Assembly (NCBI GenBank): GCA_042091375.1
Contig: JBELHO010000021.1
Coordinates: forward strand, 1 to 52,564
DNA length: 52,564 bases
From: JBELHO01 sp042091375
GTDB taxonomy: Bacteria > Pseudomonadota > Gammaproteobacteria > Enterobacterales > Alteromonadaceae
Reading direction: 5' to 3'
Below, one piece after another: positions 1 through 7,839 of the stretch. Under the pieces are notes generated by a model that saw only the letters and a list, made by a program, of their open reading frames with translations, had not been told where the DNA came from and did no database searches. The translations under genes were made by a program, and so were the position numbers. Each line of letters opens with the position of its first letter. The stretch's first letter is position 1.

Positions 1-60
1 CTACTACACATGAAGTTCAACTATTATCGAATGCTTTTTCACGCGTGATGAGCGCTGGCT

Positions 61-432
61 TTAATTCACTCGCCATGGTGGATTGAGACGGTTTTCTCCC
101 GCCCAGTAGAGTTTGATTTTATTGCCTGAGGGATCGTGTAAAATCGCCTCTCGCCATAAATAGCGTTGGTCAGTAGGCAATTGTTCAAAACAGATCCCTT
201 TTGATTGTAGCTCACTGACCCACTCATCTAACTGCTGATGTTCAAAGTAAATGACTGCACTAGAAGAAAAATCCTCTAATTCAAGTGCTAATGAAAAAGT
301 GGCGTTACCCTCAGGACATTGAAAACGGGCATAGTGAGGAGTATCAACAATTTGAGTAAAACCTAGTGTAATATAAAAACCAGTGGCTTCGGCCATATTG
401 CTCACTGGCAATGTCACTTGATTGAGATTCAT
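61..432 (-). CDS. VOC superfamily (glyoxalase/bleomycin-resistance fold) protein
   Basis: A 123-residue single-domain protein of the vicinal oxygen chelate type. It opens with MNLNQVTLPVSNMAEATGFY, the usual first beta strand followed by the helix that pairs with 'YITLGF'. It ends with 'EAILHDPSGNKIKLYWAGENR', the typical last strand of this fold (xxDPxGNxxxL). The length fits a stand-alone VOC domain acting as a dimer. Family members include metal-dependent lyases, dioxygenases and drug-binding proteins. The first metal-ligand position is not a clear His here (TLPVSNM), so a classical glyoxalase I role is doubtful. The gene is followed upstream on the same strand by the YcaO fusion gene, with about 70 bp between them. 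The substrate is unknown. Confidence 0.8.
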   Translation of the reverse strand: MNLNQVTLPVSNMAEATGFYITLGFTQIVDTPHYARFQCPEGNATFSLALELEDFSSSAVIYFEHQQLDEWVSELQSKGICFEQLPTDQRYLWREAILHDPSGNKIKLYWAGENRLNPPWRVN

Positions 433-499
433 CTCGACTTTATTCCTTTAATTTTAGTGAGTTAAACTATTGCGAAATATCTAAGATCAATATATCACG

Positions 500-2692
500 T
501 CATTGTGCTTGTTTAGCGAAAGTAGACCGAGCTCGGTGTAATTTTTTATAGCTTTCTATCAGTCTTAAATGTTTATCTAAGCCTTCAAGTTGCATACTGG
601 TTGGCGTTAAGCCTGCAAATCTCACCTCGCCTGACACTGAGCCAACCACCTGCTCCATCACCTGCTCACCAAACATGCGATTAAAATTAGCTAAGTAGTG
701 CTCAAGCTCCATATCCTCCGCTAAGGTCACTTCTAATACGGCATGAATGGCTTGATAAAACAAACCGCGTTCAACCGTGTTGTCGTTGTATTGTAAAAAT
801 TCAGCCACTAACTCTATGGCATCTTCAAGTGCCCCGAGGGCTAAACAAATCAAGATTTTCAATTCGAGTATTGTTAACTGCCCCCAAACGGTATTTTCAT
901 CAAACTCAATACCGATCAAGGTGCGAATATCAATGTAATTATCTTGTTGACTGTCCTCTAAGCGTTGGAACAGATCAGTTAATTGCTGATCGTTTAAGCG
1001 GTGTAAATTTAAAATATCTTGGCGGTAATCGAGTGCTTTATTGGTGTTATCCCAAATCAGATCTTCAACAGGATAGACTTCTGAATAATCAGGAACCAAA
1101 ATGCGACAAGCACAAGCACCCAATTGATTAAATTCAGCAATATAAACTTCCTTATCCAAATCACTCAATATTTGCATTAAATTGTCAGTCTCTTGCTGCG
1201 TAGTGCCAGAGAAATCCCACTCACAGAATGGATGATCTGACTGATCAGAAAAAAACCGCCATGAAATAACTCCTGTAGAATCAATGAAGTGATCGACAAA
1301 ATTTTCTGGCTCAGTGACTGCCAAGCTATTAAAAGTAGGTTTGGGAATGTCATTTAATCCTTCAAAACTGCGCCCTTGTAACAATTCAGTTAGGCTGCGT
1401 TCAAGTGCTACTTCAAAACTTGGGTGAGCGCCAAATGAGGCAAATACGCCGCCGGTTTTAGGATTCATTAGCGTGACACACATCACTGGAAATTGTCCTC
1501 CCAAAGAGGCATCCTTGACTACCACGGGAAAACCCTGTGCTTCTAGGCCTTCTATACCAGCTAAAATAGCTGGGTATTTTGCGATGACTTGCTTTGGTAC
1601 ATCGGGTAACACAATTTCTTCGGCGATAATTTGCTTTTTAACGGCCCGTTCAAAGATTTCTGATAAACATTGTACTTGCGCTTCGGGTAAGTTATTTCCA
1701 GCACTCATGCCATTACTTAAAAATAAGTTTTCAATTAAATTCGAGGGAAAATAAACGGTGGCACCATCGGACTGACGCACATAGGGAATTGAACAGATCC
1801 CCCGCTCTACTGCACCGGAATTGGTATCAATCAGGTGAGAGCCGCGTAACTCATCTTCAGGGTTGTAAATCGATAAACAATACGCATCTAAAATGCCCTT
1901 GGGTAACTCATCATCAGCCTCAATAGTAAACCACTTTTCATTGGGATAATGCACAAAGTCACTGTTGGCAATGTCTAGACCAAAAAATTGATCGTTATAA
2001 AAGAAATTACAATTGAGCCGTTCTATAAATTCGCCCAACGCCGAGCACAGCGCACTCTCTTTAGTCGAGCCTTTGCCGTTAGTAAAACACATAGGCGAAG
2101 CGGCATCGCGCACGTGTAATGACCAGACATTAGGGACGATATTTCGCCATGAAGAAATTTCAATTTTCATGCCTAAATCGGCCAAAATGGTGGTCATTTC
2201 AGCAATGGTTTGTTCAAGGGGTAAATCTTTGCCGATAATATACGTATTTGCCTCGACTGATGGTTTAGCCATTAACATGGCTTGGCTATCATCTTCTAAG
2301 TTATCGACTAGCTCAACTTTAAACTCAGGCCCAGTTTGCACCACTTTTTTAACCGTGCATCTGTCAATGGAGCGAATAATACCTTTGCGATCTTTGTCAG
2401 AAATGCTGTCGGGCAATTCAACCTGTATGTGAAAAATTTGATTATATCTATCTTCAGGATCGACAATATTATTCTGTGATAAACGGATATTTTCAGTGGA
2501 AATATCTCGAGCGTTACAATACACCTTAACAAAATATGCCGCACATAATGCTGATGACGCTAAAAAATAATCAAAAGGCCCCGGTGCTGAACCATCGCCT
2601 TTGTAGCGAATAGGCTGATCGGCAATGACTGAAAAATCATCAAACTTGGCTTCAACTCTCAGGTTATCGAGATAATTTACTTTGATTTCCAT
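500..2692 (-). CDS. ycaO: OsmC-YcaO fusion protein (stand-alone YcaO ATPase type)
   Basis: A 730-residue protein in three parts. Residues 1 to about 135 resemble OsmC (FDDFSVIADQP, then GDGSAPGPFDYFLASSALCAA, with the Cys typical of OsmC thiol peroxidases). Residues about 150-550 are a YcaO domain carrying the ATP-binding signature 'GKGSTKESALCSALGEFIER'. The last 170 residues are a helical region like the C-terminal domain of E. coli YcaO. It lacks the proline-rich C-terminus of azoline-forming YcaOs and has no precursor peptide or partner gene nearby, so a peptide-modifying cluster is unlikely. E. coli YcaO (about 586 aa) has been linked to methylthiolation of ribosomal protein S12. The fused OsmC domain suggests a sulfur or peroxide link, which is inference. 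The ATG at 2690-2692 is the first available start. Confidence 0.88.
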   Translation of the reverse strand: MEIKVNYLDNLRVEAKFDDFSVIADQPIRYKGDGSAPGPFDYFLASSALCAAYFVKVYCNARDISTENIRLSQNNIVDPEDRYNQIFHIQVELPDSISDKDRKGIIRSIDRCTVKKVVQTGPEFKVELVDNLEDDSQAMLMAKPSVEANTYIIGKDLPLEQTIAEMTTILADLGMKIEISSWRNIVPNVWSLHVRDAASPMCFTNGKGSTKESALCSALGEFIERLNCNFFYNDQFFGLDIANSDFVHYPNEKWFTIEADDELPKGILDAYCLSIYNPEDELRGSHLIDTNSGAVERGICSIPYVRQSDGATVYFPSNLIENLFLSNGMSAGNNLPEAQVQCLSEIFERAVKKQIIAEEIVLPDVPKQVIAKYPAILAGIEGLEAQGFPVVVKDASLGGQFPVMCVTLMNPKTGGVFASFGAHPSFEVALERSLTELLQGRSFEGLNDIPKPTFNSLAVTEPENFVDHFIDSTGVISWRFFSDQSDHPFCEWDFSGTTQQETDNLMQILSDLDKEVYIAEFNQLGACACRILVPDYSEVYPVEDLIWDNTNKALDYRQDILNLHRLNDQQLTDLFQRLEDSQQDNYIDIRTLIGIEFDENTVWGQLTILELKILICLALGALEDAIELVAEFLQYNDNTVERGLFYQAIHAVLEVTLAEDMELEHYLANFNRMFGEQVMEQVVGSVSGEVRFAGLTPTSMQLEGLDKHLRLIESYKKLHRARSTFAKQAQ

Positions 2693-2730
2693 TAAATAAT
2701 TTCCGAATTTTTGCGCTGGCTACTTTTTTC

Positions 2731-2758
2731 CTGTGAACTCTGTACTGTGAACTCTGTT
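2731..2758. repeat. 14-bp tandem repeat, two copies
   Basis: CTGTGAACTCTGTA at 2731-2744 is followed directly by CTGTGAACTCTGTT at 2745-2758, one mismatch in 14. A degenerate continuation and a 7-bp hairpin follow. It lies upstream of the leftward ycaO start codon, so it could affect that promoter. No function is known. Confidence 0.6.
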
Positions 2759-3097
2759 CAGTGTTCTCTGAACAAGAATTTGGTATAAATTCAGTGGCGG
2801 CGGTTAACACAACGGTAAGCAATGCTGGCTATTATCGGTTCTTTAGTCTTATTATGCCAATAGATTTCATTGAAAAATCACTCGAGCACAACAGATTTAC
2901 GCAAATTAAATACTGAGCAAGGGTAACATTGTGGTATTCCCTGGCTGCCGTTAAGCTTTACATGTACTCATAGCTTGTTGTTTATACGTAACACAACTGA
3001 GCAAACCGCAAGTAATTTATGCCCTTAAAATGCCAAGGAGATCCCCGGATAAACCAGCTTGAAATGCCGCTTTATCAGTGTAAAAAATGCGCTAACC

Positions 3098-3125
3098 TTT
3101 ACCATAAAAACAGATCGTGTATAAT
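3098..3125 (+). promoter_or_regulatory. Sigma70-type promoter for the catabolic unit
   Basis: TTTACC (3098-3103) and a perfect TATAAT (3120-3125) are separated by 16 bp. Transcription would begin near 3132 and give a leader of about 200 nt before the TTG start at 3331. The -35 box is imperfect. Confidence 0.45.
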
Positions 3126-3330
3126 GCAGCGCTAACTAATGAATCCGCAATTGGATTTTGCAAAATTTGTGATTGTTAATATTGCACAATTACTTATGCG
3201 CCTGATCATCTTTCACCTCATTGCCTGTAACAATTATCGCAATTGTCAAGCAATATTGAATGGGTTGTGCGAATAGCAAACTCATTTAATGATGCAATGC
3301 GTGTCCTGAATAAAAAAATAGGTAGTCATT

Positions 3331-4242
3331 TTGAATTTTTCTGAAAACACCCTAAACCGTTCGGTTATTTTAACCTGTGCGGTAACTGGCTCTGGTGATT
3401 CTGCTCACAAAACACCGCATTTGCCGATCACTCCTGAACAAATTGCCAATGCGGCAATTGAAGCAGCTAAAGCAGGGGCGGCAATTGCCCATATCCATGT
3501 TCGCGATCCTAAAACCGGTTTGGCCACTAGAGATCCGGCTTTATACCGCGAAGTGGTTGACCGTATTCGCAGTAGTGATACTGATGTTATCATCAATCTT
3601 ACTACTGGTATGGGTGGTGATTTATATCTTGGCGCTGGTGATAAGCCACTTGATTTTACTGACGATACTGATTGCGTAGGGCAAATAGAACGCATGGTTC
3701 ACGTCGAAGAGTTATTGCCTGAAATCTGCTCTCTGGACTGCGGTTCATTTAATTCTGCAGCTGATAACTATGTCTATGTCTCTAATGTTGAGATGCTGCG
3801 TACTGGTGCGCAACGCCTGCAAAAAATAGGTGTTAAGCCAGAGTTAGAAGTATTTGAATTAGGCCATATTTGGTTTGCTAAAGAAATGCTTCAGCAAGGC
3901 TTGCTCGATGCTCCACCTTTGTTTCAAGTGTGCCTAAATGTAAAATGGGGAGCACAAGCCACCACCCGCAACTTTCAAGCTATGGTCGATAACCTACCCG
4001 CAGGCGCTAACTGGAGTGGCTTTGCCTTGAGCAGTTTAGAAATGCCAATGGTGGCTCAATCGGCTTTATTAGGCGGTAATGTCAGAGTTGGTTTGGAAGA
4101 CAACCTTTTTTTAGAAAAAGGCGTGTTAGCCACTAATGCCCAGTTAGTCGATAGAGCAAGAACGCTGTTAGATTTAATGGGCACTCGTTTACAAACGCCC
4201 GCTGAAGCGCGTGAAAACCTCAAACTTAAAAAACAATGGTAA
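3331..4242 (+). CDS. Beta-keto acid cleavage enzyme (BKACE, DUF849), probably dehydrocarnitine-type
   Basis: A 303-residue BKACE family TIM-barrel enzyme. It condenses a beta-keto acid with acetyl-CoA to give acetoacetate and a new CoA thioester. The N-terminal strand VILTCAVTGSGD, the helix PEQIANAAIEAAKAGAAIAH and the metal motif HIHVRDP (His54, His56) are plain. The motif VRVGLEDN (Glu256) probably supplies another active-site acid. Several BKACE subfamilies exist. The immediate partner thioesterase, MarR regulator and BCCT transporter suggest dehydrocarnitine cleavage as in Pseudomonas cdhC, where the product betainyl-CoA is hydrolysed by the thioesterase. The carnitine dehydrogenase itself is not in the window. 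The start is TTG with GGTAG a few bases upstream, and the frame fits the family N-terminus. The exact substrate is inference. Confidence 0.88.
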   Translation: MNFSENTLNRSVILTCAVTGSGDSAHKTPHLPITPEQIANAAIEAAKAGAAIAHIHVRDPKTGLATRDPALYREVVDRIRSSDTDVIINLTTGMGGDLYLGAGDKPLDFTDDTDCVGQIERMVHVEELLPEICSLDCGSFNSAADNYVYVSNVEMLRTGAQRLQKIGVKPELEVFELGHIWFAKEMLQQGLLDAPPLFQVCLNVKWGAQATTRNFQAMVDNLPAGANWSGFALSSLEMPMVAQSALLGGNVRVGLEDNLFLEKGVLATNAQLVDRARTLLDLMGTRLQTPAEARENLKLKKQW

Positions 4243-4254
4243 TGAAATACAACA

Positions 4255-4674
4255 ATGTCTGATAACAATATAGTGGTTTATAAAGGGGTCGTTCATCCTG
4301 AGCTTTGTGATGTGATGGGACATATGACAACACGCCATTACGTGGCTATGTTTGACGATGCGTCTTATCACTTTTTATACAGTGTTTTCGGTTGGACTGG
4401 CGAACTCGCAAAAACAGCCAATCGCGGTTGGGCTGATGTGAAGCATGTCATTGAATACCAAGATGAAGTTGCCCCTGGTGATCTACTAGAAATCAGCGCT
4501 AACTTTGTTAAGGTGGGTACAAAATCCATTACTGTTGAATACACTATGTACAATCTTGCTAAGCAGACTGTGGCGGCAACACTGCAAAGTACTAGTGTGT
4601 ATTTTGATACCTTAAATCGACAAGCTATTGCTCTTAGCAACGAAATGCAAACACTCGCTAAAAAATATCTTTAA
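4255..4674 (+). CDS. Hotdog-fold thioesterase, betainyl-CoA thioesterase-like
   Basis: A 139-residue single hotdog domain of the 4HBT/YbgC type. 'ELCDVMGHMTTRHYVAMFDDASYHFL' carries the D-x-x-G-H-x-x-x-x-x-Y motif of acyl-CoA thioesterases. The strand 'EVAPGDLLEISANFVKVGTKSITVEYTMYN' matches the central sheet. The gene starts 12 bp after the cleavage-enzyme stop, so the two are surely cotranscribed. In Pseudomonas carnitine catabolism the equivalent protein (CdhB) hydrolyses betainyl-CoA to glycine betaine, which fits a BKACE partner and a betaine-type transporter. Another quaternary ammonium or amino-acid substrate is possible. Confidence 0.82.
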   Translation: MSDNNIVVYKGVVHPELCDVMGHMTTRHYVAMFDDASYHFLYSVFGWTGELAKTANRGWADVKHVIEYQDEVAPGDLLEISANFVKVGTKSITVEYTMYNLAKQTVAATLQSTSVYFDTLNRQAIALSNEMQTLAKKYL

Positions 4675-5048
4675 GCACCTAGTCTACAAATTTTAGGTGA
4701 GTCATTCGATTTTTCAGACCAATACTCCTTGTTATTCAATATAAATTTAACACGGCTTAAAGGAATTTTATTACATAATATAAAACGTTATAACGTACTG
4801 ATTAAAATATAAAATTTTTATTGCTACTTAAAATACAAGTTAATAAAAATCCATTTTATTTCTATAAAAAACCCTATAAATATCCTTTTTTCATCCAAAA
4901 CTTTTACCGTGTGAATTTTTTTATACAGAGCCATATGACAGCTACTGTCTATCCAATAATTTAATTGTATTGATTAAATACATTTTCCTATGCACTGCTA
5001 TTATTTTTAATTAAAATAAAATTTAGTCATAATTTAAAGTGTGTTGTT
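4675..5048. other. AT-rich intergenic region before marR
   Basis: No gene. A short hairpin follows the thioesterase stop (CACCTA at 4676-4681 pairing with TAGGTG at 4694-4699) without a good T-run, so it is only a weak terminator candidate. The rest is very AT-rich and presumably holds the marR promoter, which I cannot place with confidence. Confidence 0.4.
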
Positions 5049-5549
5049 ATGGAAAAGCATCAGGAATTATTAATTGCCCTCAGAAAAGTGATCAGAGCAA
5101 TCGATATACATTCAAAGCATCTCAGTAAAAGCTCAGGGTTAACCAGCCCACAATTATTAATTATGCGAGAAATAGATAAAACCTCAGGAATAAACGCAAG
5201 CCAAGTCGCCAAAAATGTCAACTTAAGCGCAGCCACTGTGACCAACATAATTGATCGACTAGAAAATAAAGGGCTACTTTCGCGAGTTCGCGAGACTCAG
5301 GACAAGCGCAAAGTAGGTCTTTACTTAGAGGAAAATGGTAAGTTACTGCTGTTAAATGCGCCTCAGCCACTGCAACAACATTTCATTAATAAGTTTGCAA
5401 ATTTAGCCGCATGGGAACAATCACAATTATTGTCTTCCATGGAGCGCATCGCGGTGATGATGAACGCTGATGAAATAGACGCAGCGCCCTTATTAGAACT
5501 CGATGTGCTCAGTGCCAGCAGTCATAAAACAGCTCCCACTCAAAATTAA
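5049..5549 (+). CDS. MarR family transcriptional regulator
   Basis: A 166-residue winged-helix protein. The N-terminal dimerisation helix is followed by 'LTSPQLLIMREIDKTSGINASQVAKNVNLSAATVTNIIDRLENKGLLSR', a textbook MarR recognition helix, and the wing 'VRETQDKRKVGLYLEENGK' with the conserved D-x-R/K. Length is typical. It sits between the cleavage-enzyme pair and the convergent BCCT gene, so it probably senses a substrate or CoA intermediate of this pathway and controls the neighbouring units. The phased repeats at 7763-7822 are candidate operators. Ligand and targets are inference. Confidence 0.88.
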   Translation: MEKHQELLIALRKVIRAIDIHSKHLSKSSGLTSPQLLIMREIDKTSGINASQVAKNVNLSAATVTNIIDRLENKGLLSRVRETQDKRKVGLYLEENGKLLLLNAPQPLQQHFINKFANLAAWEQSQLLSSMERIAVMMNADEIDAAPLLELDVLSASSHKTAPTQN

Positions 5550-5558
5550 TAGCAACTC

Positions 5559-5587
5559 AGCTCAATTGCCTCTAAATCAATTGAGCT
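5559..5587. terminator. Hairpin between convergent marR and BCCT genes
   Basis: AGCTCAATTG (5559-5568) and CAATTGAGCT (5578-5587) form a perfect 10-bp stem with a 9-nt loop, between the two converging stop codons. There is no clear T-run on either side, so termination efficiency is uncertain. Confidence 0.45.
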
Positions 5588-5651
5588 CAGTCGCTTGTAC
5601 ACACTAACAACCAGTTAACTTTTCTATCTCGTGGCATGTTTCTGAGTAGGA

Positions 5652-7601
5652 TTACCGCAATAAGTGCAGAAAATGTAAATGCTTGTGGTATTGATCAATA
5701 ATGTTGTTGATCACTGCCGTTGTTGACCAGCCCATAATGTCATAATCTTGACCGCCCTCAATTAAATACACCTCAGCACGGAAATAACTTTGTTGCTGAT
5801 CATCAGCTTCATGAGCAAAATCAGGTTGCGCGTATTGGGTCGCCAATACTCGGTATACAAACGGTTGTTGTTGTCCGTGCTCGACAACAAAGCTGAGGCC
5901 AGTATCGCGTTTGATCGTCACCTCGATTTGATTATTTTCTAACTCTTTGGCCAACAGGGTAAAAGCAGGTACCACGGTTTGCTCAATATATTTATTTACA
6001 TTGACTTTACTGGGAAAATCTACAATGTTTTTTATGCGTTGTTGCCAACTATCATTGTTGTCATGGGTTGCTGGTGGCAAGGCTGAAATGAGTTGGCTGT
6101 CTTGTTTAAAAGCCTCAACCCGCAACGCTTTGATCAAGCCAACGATGGCCATAAGTAACACAATAGCAAAAGGTAATGCGCTGGCAATAGTCATGGTTTG
6201 CAATGCATTTAAACCACCAGCTAGCAAGAGTATTGCAGCGACAACACCTATACCTACCGCCCAATAAACACGTTGCCATAGGGGCGTCTGGTTGTTGCCA
6301 TGGGAACAAAGCATATCAACCACCATAGCGCCGGAATCACATGATGTGACAAAGAAGATAACAATCATCAACACACTAAAAAATGATAAAACCGTTGCCA
6401 ATGGGAAGTTTTCAAGAAATACAAACAGCGCAACTGATGAGTCTTTACTGACCATATCGCCTAAAGCGATAACGCCTTGATTATAGACTAAGTCAATAGC
6501 GCTGTTGCCAAAGATAGTCATCCACAACAACGTAAATACCGTTGGGATCAACATCACCCCAAGAATGAACTCGCGGATACTTCGACCGCGTGAAATTCGC
6601 GCAATAAACAAGCCGACAAAAGGCGCCCATGCCAACCACCATCCCCAGTAAAATATTGTCCACCCACCTATCCAGTTGGTCTTATTGTAAGCAAATAAAT
6701 TGAAGGTATTATGGACAATATCAGTGAGGTAAGCGCCGATATTCTGCAAATATGCTTTCAGTAAAAATACCGTCGGACCTAAAACAAAAATAAGAGTTAA
6801 CAACACCACAGCTAATATCATATTCGCTTCAGAAAGCCTTCTGATGCCTTTGTCTAATCCTGTTGCAACCGAGGCCACCGCCAGTGCAGTTATACCGCAC
6901 ATAATAAGTATTTGATTGGTTGTTGACACCTCAACAGCAAATAAATAATTAAAACCAGCGTTTACTTGCGAAGCGCCCAAGCCAAGTGATGTTGCTACAC
7001 CAAACACCGTACTGACTACGGCAAAAACATCGACTAAATGCCCGGGCCAGCTGTAGATTTTATCGCCAATCAGTGGGTACAAGGCAGAGCGTAGGGTCAA
7101 TGGCAAATGATGACGATAGCTAAAGTACGCCAGAACTAAGGCGACAATAGCGTATATTGCCCAAGCGTGCAGGCCCCAATGGAAAAATGTCATCTTCATT
7201 GCTTCTTGCACCGCAGCAACAGTGCCTGTCTCGGCGGTTGGTGGCGCTAAATAGTGCATTAATGGCTCTGCTACCCCAAAAAACATTAAACCTATGCCCA
7301 TACCCGCAGCAAAAAGCATTGATAGCCAAGTGACTAGGGAATAATCTGGGGTGGCGTGATCTGGTCCTAAACAAATATCACCGTAGCGAGAGAAGCCTAA
7401 AAAGATCACTAAAAAGAAGATAAATGCGACGGTGATCACATAAAACCAACTGCCATTATCTATAATACTTGCTTGAATAACGGCAAATAATTGTTGAGCT
7501 TCTTTTGGTAGCGCCGCGGTGTAAACTATCAGGCAGATAATAATCGCAGAAGCACTAACAAAGACCATTTTATTTAATTTACTGTTGTTAGATAATGGCA
7601 A
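5652..7601 (-). CDS. BCCT family betaine/carnitine/choline transporter with C-terminal domain
   Basis: A 649-residue secondary transporter for quaternary ammonium compounds. About twelve membrane segments are visible. It carries the signature 'MGIGLMFFGVAEPLMHY' on TM3 and the aromatic box 'WTIFYWGWWLAWAPFVGLFIARISRGR' on TM8, with the Trp residues that bind trimethylammonium groups. A hydrophilic tail of about 140 residues after 'FAIVLLMAIVGLIKALRVEAF' resembles the cytoplasmic domain of choline transporter BetT, so the protein is not a short CaiT-type exchanger. It is convergent with marR and divergent from the TonB receptor. With the cleavage enzyme and thioesterase it probably imports carnitine or a related betaine as a nutrient, although an osmoprotectant role is also possible. 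Confidence 0.92.
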   Translation of the reverse strand: MPLSNNSKLNKMVFVSASAIIICLIVYTAALPKEAQQLFAVIQASIIDNGSWFYVITVAFIFFLVIFLGFSRYGDICLGPDHATPDYSLVTWLSMLFAAGMGIGLMFFGVAEPLMHYLAPPTAETGTVAAVQEAMKMTFFHWGLHAWAIYAIVALVLAYFSYRHHLPLTLRSALYPLIGDKIYSWPGHLVDVFAVVSTVFGVATSLGLGASQVNAGFNYLFAVEVSTTNQILIMCGITALAVASVATGLDKGIRRLSEANMILAVVLLTLIFVLGPTVFLLKAYLQNIGAYLTDIVHNTFNLFAYNKTNWIGGWTIFYWGWWLAWAPFVGLFIARISRGRSIREFILGVMLIPTVFTLLWMTIFGNSAIDLVYNQGVIALGDMVSKDSSVALFVFLENFPLATVLSFFSVLMIVIFFVTSCDSGAMVVDMLCSHGNNQTPLWQRVYWAVGIGVVAAILLLAGGLNALQTMTIASALPFAIVLLMAIVGLIKALRVEAFKQDSQLISALPPATHDNNDSWQQRIKNIVDFPSKVNVNKYIEQTVVPAFTLLAKELENNQIEVTIKRDTGLSFVVEHGQQQPFVYRVLATQYAQPDFAHEADDQQQSYFRAEVYLIEGGQDYDIMGWSTTAVINNIIDQYHKHLHFLHLLR

Positions 7602-7762
7602 GCTATTCCCCTAAATTTACTTTGTATTGATATTACATGGTTAGAATACAAACTGTAAACCTTTGTTGCTCTCACACCACTTACTTTACTAATAATTGAG
7701 CATAAATAGTCACTTTATAAAAAAAACAAACTATTGTTAAAGGTTGTGCCATAATAAAAGTA

Positions 7763-7822
7763 GTTAGAACTCTAACCAAATACTTACAACTCTACTCAAA
7801 TGGTTAAAATTACATATAACAA
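7763..7822. promoter_or_regulatory. 20-bp phased repeats with palindrome in the TonB-receptor promoter
   Basis: GTTAGA-AC-TCTAAC (7763-7776) is a perfect inverted repeat, followed by CAAAT. A degenerate copy begins exactly 20 bp later (7783, CTTACAACTCTACTCAAATG), sharing TTA, AACTCTA and CAAAT. A weaker third copy begins at 7803 (GTTAAAATT). The spacing of two helical turns suggests cooperative binding by a dimeric regulator on one face of the DNA. The marR product is the obvious candidate. This sits 20-80 bp upstream of the receptor start. Confidence 0.45.
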
Positions 7823-7839
7823 ACTAGGAAATAACTAAG

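Larger units (their letters stand above)
2693..3330. other. Intergenic region between ycaO and the cleavage-enzyme gene
   Basis: No convincing gene. It holds the start of the leftward ycaO unit, a short 14-bp tandem repeat (2731-2758), an adjoining hairpin (TGTTCAG at 2755-2761 pairing with CTGAACA at 2768-2774), and a rightward promoter at 3098-3125. A 46-codon frame (3139-3279, starting MNPQLDFAKF) lies in the leader downstream of that promoter, but I see no ribosome binding site or family and do not call it. Confidence 0.5.

Noticed and set aside
3139..3279. 46-codon frame MNPQLDFAKF in the leader of the cleavage-enzyme gene
   Set aside because: No ribosome site and no family. It may be noise in the leader.
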